A stretch of 57,569 nucleotides of DNA, from NCBI RefSeq assembly GCF_002483305.1, contig NZ_DLHQ01000022.1, positions 1-57,569 of the forward strand, given 5' to 3'. The translations under genes were made by a program, and so were the position numbers. Positions 1 through 7,621 of the stretch are shown here, piece by piece. The notes under the pieces are model-generated. The model searched no databases and was not told the origin of the DNA. It saw nothing but the letters and a program-made list of their open reading frames with translations. The DNA comes from Brevundimonas sp. UBA7664. Its GTDB lineage: Bacteria; Pseudomonadota; Alphaproteobacteria; Caulobacterales; Caulobacteraceae. Within the stretch, counting starts at the first letter, position 1. Each line of letters starts with the position of its first letter.

Positions 1-139
1 CAAAGCGTAGCTCACTTTCGTGTCCACCGCTCTCGGTGAAGGGCGTGCCCGCGGGACCAGCGCGTTGCGCTTTGGTTGCGCCGAGAAGGTCCGCTTTCCA
101 CCCTCAGGCGAGGGTCCGCTCCCGACCCGTTGCGGACGT

Positions 140-553
140 TCAACGTTGAACGATCTGGCAAGCCTTTACCGTGGTCTCTGCCTCATCGCTGGCGTCGTGA
201 TCCCAAACAGCGGCCAAGATGCACAGTTCATCACCCGGAGCCATTGTCGGGTAGATGACGCTTAAATCGAAGGTCTCAAGCTTGCTCTCTCCCGCCCCCA
301 ACACCGCGCAGCGCGGACCGGGTCCCATATGCGGAACTCCAGTGGGGAACGGTGCCTCGACACCATTCTGGGTGAGATAGAATGAGCGAGCGTCGCCTAG
401 AAAGTAGCAAAGTCGGTGATCGCCCACGTTCGCCACTTCCACAGTGATGTCGGCTGCGTCTCGCGCGTTGAGGGTGACCTCTGCCTCAGGCGTGACGCAC
501 TGAACGATGACGGCCAATAGCGAACTGGCGACTGTCAGTGCTGGCAGGAGCAT
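140..553 (-). CDS. Small secreted protein of unknown function
   Basis: 137 aa. The N-terminus (MLLPALTVASSLLAVIVQC) is a hydrophobic signal peptide or lipoprotein-like leader. The rest is beta-rich with several cysteines and could be a small Ig-like extracytoplasmic domain. I recognise no family. A GAGGA motif lies about 9 bases upstream of the ATG, supporting translation. Its base composition looks lower in GC than the neighbouring genes, with more A/T-ending codons, which suggests acquisition or relaxed selection. It lies head-to-head with rpoN, where many alphaproteobacteria carry the LPS-export ATPase gene lptB instead. A perfect 14-bp palindrome (138-151) overlaps its stop codon. Confidence 0.6.
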   Translation of the reverse strand: MLLPALTVASSLLAVIVQCVTPEAEVTLNARDAADITVEVANVGDHRLCYFLGDARSFYLTQNGVEAPFPTGVPHMGPGPRCAVLGAGESKLETFDLSVIYPTMAPGDELCILAAVWDHDASDEAETTVKACQIVQR

Positions 554-810
554 GGCGTGCGATCCTCACGACTATGACTTTATGACTGACCAGAGTGCGG
601 TCAAGCAGTGCGGTCATAATGTCCACTCACCCCCCTCAGCAGACCTTCCACGCGTCCGCTTTGCGACAAGACGGCGGCGTGGCCGCCGGGGCGCGACAAG
701 TCAGCGTTCCGATCCATCCGCCGCGCGGCTTAGACCCCCGTTAACCGTTCCGGCCACAAGGTGGCCGCAGCAAGTTTCGGGCCACGCCCGGGGGCAGGGG
801 AAAAAGAACG

Positions 811-2328
811 GTGCTCGGACAGAGGCTGGAGATACGGCAGGGCCAGGGGCTGGTCATCACGCCCCAGCTGCAGCAGGCGATCAAGCTGCTGCAACTGTCC
901 AACCTCGAGCTCGAGGCCTTCGTCGAGGCGGAGCTCGAGAAGAATCCGCTGCTCCAACGCGAGGACGCCGAGCCCGGCGGCGAGGTGGACGCGCCGGCCG
1001 CGGCTGAAAGCCATGACGCCGCCGAGATGAGTTTCGACGAGGGGCGGGTTCAGGACGCGGACCGCACGCTCGACGCCCGCTCCGACGATGTCTACGGCGA
1101 CGCCAGCCCCGGCGAGCGCACTTCGGACCGGATGGAGGATGTCGGCGTGGGGGAGGCCCAGGTCGGCCTCAACGACTGGTCCCGCGCGGGCGCCGGAGGC
1201 GGTGTGCTGGACGGCGAGGGCCGCGAACAGCCCGACAGCCGCGAGGCCACCCTGTGGGAGCATCTGCAGGCCCAGGCCTCGCAGGCGGCCTTCTCGCCCT
1301 CCGACCACGCCATCGCCCTGACCCTGATCGATAGCGTCGACGAGGGCGGCTATCTGCGCGGCGAACTGGCCGAGATCGCCGACCGGCTGGGCATCGCCCT
1401 GGAACGGGTCGAGGGCGTGCTGGCGGTGTGCCACGGGTTCGAACCGACCGGCGTCATGGCCCGGTCGGTGCCCGAGTGTCTGAAACTGCAACTGATCGAG
1501 CGTAACCGGTTCGACCCGGCGATGGATTGTCTGCTGGCCAACCTGGACCTGCTGGCGAAACGCGACCTGTCCGGCCTGCGCAAGGCCTGCGGCGTCGACG
1601 CCGAGGACATGGCCGAGATGATCGCCGAGCTGAAGGCGCTGACGCCCCGGCCCGGCGCGGGCTTCGGCGGGGAACCGGCCCAGACGGTGATTCCCGACGT
1701 CCATGTGCGGTCCGATCCGGCCGGCGGCTGGAAGGTCGAGCTGAACGCCGACACCTTGCCGCGCCTGATCATGGACAAGCGCTATCACGGCGTGGTCGCG
1801 GCCGGTTCGCGCTCGGACGTGGAGAAGACCTTCGTCGCCGAATGCGCCGCCCAGGCCAGCTGGCTGGTCAAATCGCTGGACCAGCGGGCCAAGACCATCC
1901 TCAAGGTGTCGTCCGAGATCGTGCGCCAGCAGGACGCCTTCCTCGCCTTCGGGGTCGAGTTCCTGCGCCCGCTGAACCTGAAGACCGTCGCCGACGCCAT
2001 CGGCATGCATGAGTCGACGGTCAGCCGGGTGACCTCGAACAAATACGTCTCGACCCCGCGCGGCGTGTTCGAGCTGAAATTCTTCTTCACGGCGGCGATC
2101 CAGTCGTCCGACGGCGGGGCGACCCATTCGGCAGAGGCCGTGCGCCACCGGATCAAGGCGATGATCGACGGCGAGGGCCGCGACGGCGACGTGCTGAGCG
2201 ACGACCGGATCGTGGAGATCCTGAAAGAGGCGGGCATCGACATCGCCCGCCGCACCGTGGCGAAATACCGCGAGGCCCTGCGCATCCCCTCGTCGGTCGA
2301 GCGCAAACGGATGCTTCGAACCGGCTGA
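811..2328 (+). CDS. rpoN: RNA polymerase sigma-54 factor
   Basis: 505 aa, GTG start. Sigma-54 directs RNA polymerase to -24/-12 promoters and needs AAA+ activators; in stalked relatives it serves flagellar, stalk and nitrogen genes. The N-terminal activator-interacting region (residues about 1-50) is Gln/Leu-rich (TPQLQQAIKLLQLSNLEL). An acidic linker follows, then the core-binding domain (about 120-310), an HTH region (ESTVSRVTSNKYV) and the diagnostic RpoN box ARRTVAKYRE at 479-488. The length is normal. The start is fixed by the conserved MLGQRLEIRQGQ opening. hpf and ptsN follow in the same direction, the classical rpoN neighbourhood. The usual upstream partner lptB is not in the window. 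Confidence 0.98.
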   Translation: MLGQRLEIRQGQGLVITPQLQQAIKLLQLSNLELEAFVEAELEKNPLLQREDAEPGGEVDAPAAAESHDAAEMSFDEGRVQDADRTLDARSDDVYGDASPGERTSDRMEDVGVGEAQVGLNDWSRAGAGGGVLDGEGREQPDSREATLWEHLQAQASQAAFSPSDHAIALTLIDSVDEGGYLRGELAEIADRLGIALERVEGVLAVCHGFEPTGVMARSVPECLKLQLIERNRFDPAMDCLLANLDLLAKRDLSGLRKACGVDAEDMAEMIAELKALTPRPGAGFGGEPAQTVIPDVHVRSDPAGGWKVELNADTLPRLIMDKRYHGVVAAGSRSDVEKTFVAECAAQASWLVKSLDQRAKTILKVSSEIVRQQDAFLAFGVEFLRPLNLKTVADAIGMHESTVSRVTSNKYVSTPRGVFELKFFFTAAIQSSDGGATHSAEAVRHRIKAMIDGEGRDGDVLSDDRIVEILKEAGIDIARRTVAKYREALRIPSSVERKRMLRTG

Positions 2329-2493
2329 GAACCCCGTTTTCCCCGCCTGTATTCGCTGTATCTCCTGTCCCACCCGCCCGTCGTCGAATTCTCCCGATTT
2401 CCGTCGTCCAATTCCTCCCGACAATTTGCGTCAAGACACCACATTTCGGTGATCACCGTTGACACCATTCCCGTTCGGTCGCGTTCTATCACC

Positions 2494-3156
2494 ATGCAAA
2501 TCCAGGTCAGCGGCAAGCACGTAGATGTTGGCGACGCGTTAGGCTCGCGCATCACCCAGGAACTCGAAGACGGGATCGGCAAATATTTCGAACGCGGGGC
2601 GCAGGACGCCGAGGTCGTGGTGTCCAAGGACGGCCACGGCTTCAAGGTCGACTGCTGGGTCCGCCTCGCCTCGGGACAGAGCCTGGTCACCACCGGCCAG
2701 GGGGCCGACGCCCACGGCGCCTTCTCGGACAGCCTTGAAAAGCTTGAGAAGCGGGTCCGGCGTTACAAGCGGCGCCTCAAGGACCACCACATCGGTCCCA
2801 AGGGCCTGTCGCCCGAAAAGACCGAGAACGCCGCCCGCGAGGTCGCCCGCAGCATGGTCTTCCATGACCCCGAGCACGTGGAGGACGACACCTTCGGCGA
2901 CGCGGGCCCTGACGGACCGCCGCCCGTCGGCATGGTCATCGCCGAGACCGAGCATGAAATCCGTACCCTGACGGTGGGGCGGGCCGTGCTTGAGCTCGAC
3001 ATGACCGGCTATCCCGTCGTGCTCTTCCGCAACGCCGCCCATGGCGGCCTCTCGGTCGTCTACCGCCGTCCCGACGGCAATGTGGGCTGGATCGATCCCG
3101 AGCGAACGGGGAAGTCGATCAATGGACACGGTTCGGTAAACGGTAGCGGCGTATAG
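2494..3156 (+). CDS. hpf: Ribosome hibernation promoting factor, long form (HPF/RaiA)
   Basis: 220 aa. Long HPF binds the 30S subunit and dimerises ribosomes into inactive 100S particles in stationary phase. The N-terminal S30AE domain (about 1-105) opens MQIQVSGKHVDVGDAL. The C-terminal dimerisation domain (about 155-210) contains RTLTVGRAVLELDMTGYPVV and ends near VGWIDPE. A GTG at 2449 would add 15 non-conserved residues; the ATG at 2494 matches the family start and is preferred. It sits between rpoN and ptsN, the conserved alphaproteobacterial order. Confidence 0.95.
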   Translation: MQIQVSGKHVDVGDALGSRITQELEDGIGKYFERGAQDAEVVVSKDGHGFKVDCWVRLASGQSLVTTGQGADAHGAFSDSLEKLEKRVRRYKRRLKDHHIGPKGLSPEKTENAAREVARSMVFHDPEHVEDDTFGDAGPDGPPPVGMVIAETEHEIRTLTVGRAVLELDMTGYPVVLFRNAAHGGLSVVYRRPDGNVGWIDPERTGKSINGHGSVNGSGV

Positions 3157-3230
3157 TCTTCCCCAATCGAGGCGGGTGGTCTAAACGGCCCCCGCCCATT
3201 CGGGATGTGTGGCAGAGTCGGGAACTTCTC

Positions 3231-3698
3231 ATGGACATCGGTGAATTGCTGGCGGACGGCGGCGTCGTCCTGCGCAGCGGCGCCTCGTCAAAGCGTCAGG
3301 CCCTGCATACGGTGGCCGAGGCCGCCGCGCATGCCCTGGGCATGCCGGAAAACCGGATCATGGAGGCCCTGCTCGAGCGCGAGGCCCTGGGGTCGACCGG
3401 CCTGGGTTCGGGCGTCGCGGTTCCGCACGCGCGGCTGGAAGGCATCGACCGGGTGACGGCCGTCTTCGTCCGGCTGGAGACGCCGGTCGCCTATGGGGCG
3501 GTCGACGACCGTCCGGTGGACCTGCTGTTCGCCCTGTTCGCCCCGCCGCGCGACGGCGCCGAACATCTGCGCGCCCTGGCGGCGATCTCGCGGGCCCTGC
3601 GCTCGTCCGAGATGCGCGAACACCTGCGACAGGCCCGGACCGTGGACGCGATCCGCGCCCTGTTCGTCCGCGACAGCCTTCCGGCGACGGCGGCCTGA
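3231..3698 (+). CDS. ptsN: Nitrogen PTS EIIA component (PtsN)
   Basis: 155 aa. EIIA-Ntr is the terminal phosphoryl acceptor of the nitrogen phosphotransfer system and regulates potassium uptake, stringent response and nitrogen functions instead of transporting sugar. The phosphorylated histidine is His66 in GSGVAVPHARLEG, the family motif. Length is typical. The ATG at 3231 gives the usual MDIGELLADGGVVL start; the open frame extends 24 bases upstream without support. Third gene of rpoN-hpf-ptsN. The 74-bp gap to hpf contains a GC-rich hairpin (about 3171-3200). Confidence 0.95.
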   Translation: MDIGELLADGGVVLRSGASSKRQALHTVAEAAAHALGMPENRIMEALLEREALGSTGLGSGVAVPHARLEGIDRVTAVFVRLETPVAYGAVDDRPVDLLFALFAPPRDGAEHLRALAAISRALRSSEMREHLRQARTVDAIRALFVRDSLPATAA

Positions 3699-3745
3699 CG
3701 CGCTCAAGCAGCCCCGCGCCGCGCGCGGGGCGGTAGCGCCTTCCA

Positions 3746-4003
3746 TCAATGAACCGAGACCGGCTCCAGCTCGTGGGCCACGGCGGCGGCGAAGGCGGAC
3801 TCACGATCCATCATCACGGCCAGCCGCTCGCCGTCGGCGCCATGGACGGCGAACAGGGTGGCTTCGGGATCGACCGACAGCCCCTTGGCGGCGGAGAGGG
3901 CCACATCGGCCATCACGTCAGACGCGCGGATCTCGCGCACATAGACGAGGTCGGGCGCGCCCAGCCCCCTGAAATCTTCCTTGGTCATGATCGCCGGCGT
4001 CAT
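3746..4003 (-). CDS. DUF1150 family protein
   Basis: 85 aa, a small alphaproteobacterial family of unknown function usually next to a small heat-shock protein, as here. The start is supported by AAGGAGG with 8-base spacing before the ATG. The N-terminal part carries the conserved FRGLGAPDLVYVREI stretch. A second half (GERLAVMMDRESAFAAAVAHELEPVSVH) gives a compact fold. It lies 85 bp downstream of hsp20 and is probably co-transcribed from the heat-shock promoter at 4585-4613. It converges with ptsN. Confidence 0.85.
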   Translation of the reverse strand: MTPAIMTKEDFRGLGAPDLVYVREIRASDVMADVALSAAKGLSVDPEATLFAVHGADGERLAVMMDRESAFAAAVAHELEPVSVH

Positions 4004-4088
4004 CGAGACCGCCTCCTTGTACTGAACTAACGCCCCGACAGGGCTTTGGGGTCCGGCCCCGAATGCGGCGGCTGGAAAAACGGTGGCC

Positions 4089-4511
4089 TCAGCCCCGGGT
4101 GATGGGGATGCGCCGGACCGCGGGCAGGTCTGCCGGCCGGCTCATATCGACGTGGAGCAGGCCGTGTTCGAGGCTGGCCGCGTCGACGTCCAGTCCGTCG
4201 GCGAGGACGAAGCTGCGGACGAAGCCGCGCCCGGCGATGCCGCGGTGCAGGAAGGCCTGGTCGGACTGGTCCGGCGCAGGTTCGCGCTTGCCGGCGATGG
4301 TCAGCTGGCGGCCCTCGAGGGTGATCACCAGGTCGTCGGGACCGAACCCGGCGACGGCCAGCGAGATGCGCACCGAAAGCTCGCCGCGCTGTTCGACATT
4401 GTAGGGTGGATAGCTGTCCGCCGCGGCGCGGGCGGCCCGGTCGATCAGGGCCCGGGTGTGGTCGAAGCCGAGCAGGAAGGGGCTGTCGAACAATATGGTG
4501 CGTGTCGTCAT
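4089..4511 (-). CDS. Small heat-shock protein Hsp20 (IbpA-like)
   Basis: 140 aa. sHsps are ATP-independent chaperones that hold unfolding proteins in oligomers for later refolding by DnaK/ClpB. The N-terminal arm (TRTILFDSPFLLGFDHTRALID) matches IbpA-type proteins. An alpha-crystallin domain follows (about 37-130) with YPPYNVEQ, ITLEGRQLTIAGKRE and LHRGIAGRGFVRSFVLADG. The C-terminal IPITRG contributes an I-x-I/V-like tail motif. DUF1150 follows downstream. A sigma-32-type promoter lies about 75-100 bases upstream of the start. Confidence 0.93.
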   Translation of the reverse strand: MTTRTILFDSPFLLGFDHTRALIDRAARAAADSYPPYNVEQRGELSVRISLAVAGFGPDDLVITLEGRQLTIAGKREPAPDQSDQAFLHRGIAGRGFVRSFVLADGLDVDAASLEHGLLHVDMSRPADLPAVRRIPITRG

Positions 4512-4584
4512 CGTCTCTCGCCCCCGAAGCAGGCCTTGCGCCGTCTGCGCCCCCCGTCATCGGCGAGGCGTCGGCCAGCTCCCT

Positions 4585-4613
4585 AGATGGGGCGGGATTG
4601 CGGACAGATCAAC
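4585..4613 (-). promoter_or_regulatory. Sigma-32 (RpoH) type heat-shock promoter
   Basis: On the minus strand, GTTGATC (4613-4607) and CCCCATCT (4592-4585) are separated by 14 bases. This matches the heat-shock layout CTTGAA-N11-16-CCCCATnT, with a near-perfect -10 and a moderate -35. It is the only such pair upstream of hsp20, so heat induction of hsp20-DUF1150 is inferred. Confidence 0.6.
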
Positions 4614-4628
4614 GGGAGCCGGATGGGA

Positions 4629-4660
4629 CGAAGGCCCCGCGGTTTCCCGCGGGGCCTTCG
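4629..4660 (-). terminator. Hairpin downstream of tRNA-Ala
   Basis: A perfect 14-bp inverted repeat (arms CGAAGGCCCCGCGG and complement, 4-base loop) lies directly after the tRNA-Ala 3' end. It lacks a strong U-run on the minus side, so termination efficiency is uncertain, but position and stem strength fit a tRNA transcription terminator. Confidence 0.55.
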
Positions 4661-4661
4661 A

Positions 4662-4737
<76 letters not shown>

Positions 4738-4906
4738 GAACCTCGGGCGCTGGGCCTTTCGGTCGGATCGCGTGGGGGCCGGGAGGCCCTGCTGCGAGGC
4801 GGCGGAACCTATGTCAGGGTCTGATCACGATCAAGCCCGGTTCAGCCATTTATTTTCGACCTCCCCGAACCGCCCGAAAGCCGTCCGGGGAGGGGGCGAA
4901 AATCGT

Positions 4907-5368
4907 CTATTCGTCGTCCTTGGGCGCCTTGATCTCGTCCTCGAAATTGTCGTCGTCCTCGTCCTCGATGAACGGCACGGAGTCGTCATCGTCGTCGTCG
5001 GCCAGGACATCGTCGTCCTCGCTCGCCTCGCCCATGCCGGACTCTTCGGTGGGATCGACGGGAGTCTCGTCATCGTCGTCCGGCGTCAGGATCGGCTCGT
5101 GGCCTTCCTGATCAATCTCGGGCGTTGCGACGGCTTCTTCTTCCTCGTCCTCGTCGCCGTCGGCCTTCTTGTCCTTGACCTGATCTTCATCAGCGTCGTC
5201 GGCCGGGTAGCCGGCCGGACGGCCGCGGCGGTTGCGCAGCTTCAGCGCCTCCTCGGGATCGAATTCGGTCGCGCATTTCGGGCAATGGGCAGGGCGACGG
5301 CCCAGGTCGTAGAATTTGGCCTGGCAGTTCGGGCAGACCTGCTTCTGGCCCAGTTCGGGTTTGGCCAC
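4907..5368 (-). CDS. FYDLN-acid family (TIGR02300) zinc-ribbon acidic protein
   Basis: 153 aa from a GTG start. The N-terminus holds a zinc-ribbon pair (CPNC about 13-16, CPKC about 31-34) around the family signature, here FYDLG instead of the usual FYDLN. The C-terminal two-thirds is extremely acidic, with long Asp/Glu runs, and probably disordered. The family is alphaproteobacterial and of unknown function. It diverges from aroA across a 130-bp gap, a common arrangement. The longer upstream open frame is only aroA antisense. A weak CTCCCCG/CGGGGAG hairpin (4861-4892) lies just downstream. Confidence 0.88.
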   Translation of the reverse strand: MAKPELGQKQVCPNCQAKFYDLGRRPAHCPKCATEFDPEEALKLRNRRGRPAGYPADDADEDQVKDKKADGDEDEEEEAVATPEIDQEGHEPILTPDDDDETPVDPTEESGMGEASEDDDVLADDDDDDSVPFIEDEDDDNFEDEIKAPKDDE

Positions 5369-5498
5369 GGTTGAAGACCTTTGGCGGGAGTGGGGAAATG
5401 GGGCGGCTCCCTTGCCACCCCCTGAGGCCGCTGTCAAAAGCCATCTCCGCGCGGCGTCCCCGGACTCTGGGCCCGCTGAGCCTTCCGGAGACCGCCGG

Positions 5499-6821
5499 GT
5501 GTCGATTCCCGCCCAACTGACCGCCCGTCGCAGCCTTGCGCTGACGGGTCGGGTGCGCGCGCCGGGTGATAAATCGATCTCCCACCGCGCCCTGATCCTG
5601 GGGGCCATGGCGACGGGCGTCACCGACATCGAGGGCCTGCTGGAAGGCGACGACATCCTGGCCACGGCGCGGGCGGTCGAGGCGTTCGGCGCGACCGTCG
5701 AGCGACTGGGCGAAGGGCGCTGGCGGGTGACCGGGCAGGGCGAGTTCAAGCAGCCGGCCGGTGTCATCGACTGCGGCAACGCCGGTACGGGCGTGCGGCT
5801 GCTCATGGGGGCGGCGGCGGGGTATCGGCTCACCGCGACGTTCGACGGTGACGCCAGCCTGCGGAAACGGCCGATGCGGCGAGTGACGGAGCCGCTGGCC
5901 GATATGGGCGCGCGGTTCGACTGGCAGGACGCCGAGGACCGGTTGCCGGTCGCGGTCGCCGGCGGGGGGCTGTCGGCGATCGACTATGTCCAGACCGTCG
6001 CCTCGGCCCAGATCAAGTCAGCGATCCTGCTGGCCGGGGTCAAGGCTGACGGCGTCACCACGGTGACCGAGGCCGAGCCGAGCCGGGATCATACTGAGCG
6101 GATGCTGAAGGCCTTTGGCGTCGAGGTCGGCGTCCTGCCGGTGGGCGAGGGCTGGCGGGTCAGCCTGCAGGGCGGCCAGGCGCTGTCCGGAACCACCGTC
6201 GCCGTGCCCGGCGATCCATCTTCCGCCGCCTTCCCGCTGGCGGCCGGACTGGTCGTCCCCGGATCGGACGTCACGGTCGAAGGCGTGATGCTCAACCCGC
6301 TGCGCACCGGTCTGTTCGAGACCTGGCGCGAGATGGGGGCCGATCTGACCGTCTCGAACCGCCGCATGGCCGGCGGCGAGGAGGTCGGCGACGTCACCGC
6401 CCGGCATTCGAAGCTGCGTGGGGTGGTTGTGCCGCCGGAACGCGCCGCCTCGATGATCGACGAATACCCGATCCTCGCCGCCACAGCCGCCTTCGCCGAG
6501 GGGGCGACGGTGATGCGGGGCATCGGCGAGATGCGGGTCAAGGAGAGCGACCGCATCGCCCTGATGGCGGCGGGCCTGACCGCCTGCGGCGTCCGGGTCG
6601 AGGAGGAGCCGGAAGGATTCACCGTCTTCGGCGGGTCCGTTCGCGGCGGCGCGACCGTGACCACCCACGGCGATCACCGCATCGCCATGAGCCATCTGGT
6701 GCTGGGTTTGGCGGCGGACGAACCGGTGACCGTGGACGAGCCGGGCATGATCGCCACCAGCTTTCCGGGGTTTGTCGAGTTGATGCGCGGCCTCGGGGCC
6801 GATATCGCAGCGTCTGAATGA
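5499..6821 (+). CDS. aroA: 3-phosphoshikimate 1-carboxyvinyltransferase (EPSP synthase)
   Basis: 440 aa from a GTG start with CGGAG 8 bases upstream. The enzyme joins shikimate-3-phosphate and PEP in the aromatic amino acid pathway. The substrate-binding motif PGDKSISHRAL lies near residue 25. LLMGAAAGYRLTATFDGDASLRKRPMRR style segments, SAQIKSAILLAG, EPSRDHTERML and the C-terminal MRVKESDRI, TTHGDHRIAMS and FPGF are all present. The cmk start codon overlaps its stop (ATGA), so translation is probably coupled. Confidence 0.97.
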   Translation: MSIPAQLTARRSLALTGRVRAPGDKSISHRALILGAMATGVTDIEGLLEGDDILATARAVEAFGATVERLGEGRWRVTGQGEFKQPAGVIDCGNAGTGVRLLMGAAAGYRLTATFDGDASLRKRPMRRVTEPLADMGARFDWQDAEDRLPVAVAGGGLSAIDYVQTVASAQIKSAILLAGVKADGVTTVTEAEPSRDHTERMLKAFGVEVGVLPVGEGWRVSLQGGQALSGTTVAVPGDPSSAAFPLAAGLVVPGSDVTVEGVMLNPLRTGLFETWREMGADLTVSNRRMAGGEEVGDVTARHSKLRGVVVPPERAASMIDEYPILAATAAFAEGATVMRGIGEMRVKESDRIALMAAGLTACGVRVEEEPEGFTVFGGSVRGGATVTTHGDHRIAMSHLVLGLAADEPVTVDEPGMIATSFPGFVELMRGLGADIAASE

Positions 6822-7468
6822 CCGCACCCCTGATCATCGCCGTCGACGGCCCCGCCGCCTCGGGCAAGGGCACCATCGCCGCCCGGCTGGCCGCAGCCTA
6901 TGGTCTGCCGCATCTCGACACCGGCCTGCTGTACCGGGCCGTCGGGCTCGCCGTGCTCGACGCGCGCGGATCCTTGGACGACCAGGCCGCCGCCGAGGCC
7001 GTGGCGCGGGCGCTGGACGCCGGTCACCTGGTCGATACCGAACGGCTGACCGACGGAGGCGCCGGCGAGGCCGCCAGCCGCGTGGCCGGCTATCCGGGGG
7101 TGCGCGCGGCCCTGCTGGCCTTCCAGAAGACCTTCGCGGCCCAGCCGGGCGGGGCGGTGCTCGACGGGCGGGATATCGGGACCGTCATCGCCCCCGAGGC
7201 CCAGGCCAAGCTCTATGTCACCGCCACGCCCGGGGTGCGGGCCATGCGCCGCTGGAAACAGCTGACAGGCCGCGGCGACGTCATCGCCTATGAGGAGATG
7301 CTGGCCGACATCATGCGCCGGGATGAGCGCGACGCGGGCCGGGGCGCGGCCCCCATGGTGCAGGCGCAAGACGCCGTCTTGCTGGATACGACCGATATGG
7401 ATATAGAGACCGCCTTCGATGCGGCCCGCCGTATCGTCGAGGCGGCGCGCAGCCGGCACGGTCTCTAG
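6818..7468 (+). CDS. cmk: Cytidylate kinase
   Basis: 216 aa. Phosphorylates CMP/dCMP to the diphosphates. The P-loop is AVDGPAASGKGTIA (about 5-18), followed by the LDTGLLYRAVG substrate region and the DGRDIGTVI motif (about 118-126). It overlaps aroA by the 4 bases ATGA. rpsA lies 153 bp downstream. aroA-cmk-rpsA-ihfB is a widely conserved proteobacterial string. Confidence 0.96.
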   Translation: MTAPLIIAVDGPAASGKGTIAARLAAAYGLPHLDTGLLYRAVGLAVLDARGSLDDQAAAEAVARALDAGHLVDTERLTDGGAGEAASRVAGYPGVRAALLAFQKTFAAQPGGAVLDGRDIGTVIAPEAQAKLYVTATPGVRAMRRWKQLTGRGDVIAYEEMLADIMRRDERDAGRGAAPMVQAQDAVLLDTTDMDIETAFDAARRIVEAARSRHGL

Positions 7469-7621
7469 GGACCGCCGGCAAATCCAACGCTCCATACCTC
7501 GGCTTCCGCGGGCGTTCTGGCTCATTCGCCTCGTGTCCTGACGACCTGATTATCCTTTCACTCTCACCTCGCGCGGGGCCATCCGGTCGCGCGCCATAAC
7601 CGTTAGAAACCCAACCACCGC

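Noticed and set aside
730..2424. 564-codon open frame antisense to rpoN
   Set aside because: The entire frame is covered by the sigma-54 gene with all its motifs; the composition (Gln/Arg/Gly/Asp) is typical of shadow frames.
2459..2489. TTGACA and TTCTAT before hpf as a sigma-70 promoter
   Set aside because: Spacing is 19 bases and the predicted start would fall at or after the chosen ATG; too weak to annotate.
4960..5200. GTC/ATC-rich tandem-like tract as a microsatellite
   Set aside because: It is the coding sequence of the Asp/Glu-rich tail of the FYDLN-acid protein.
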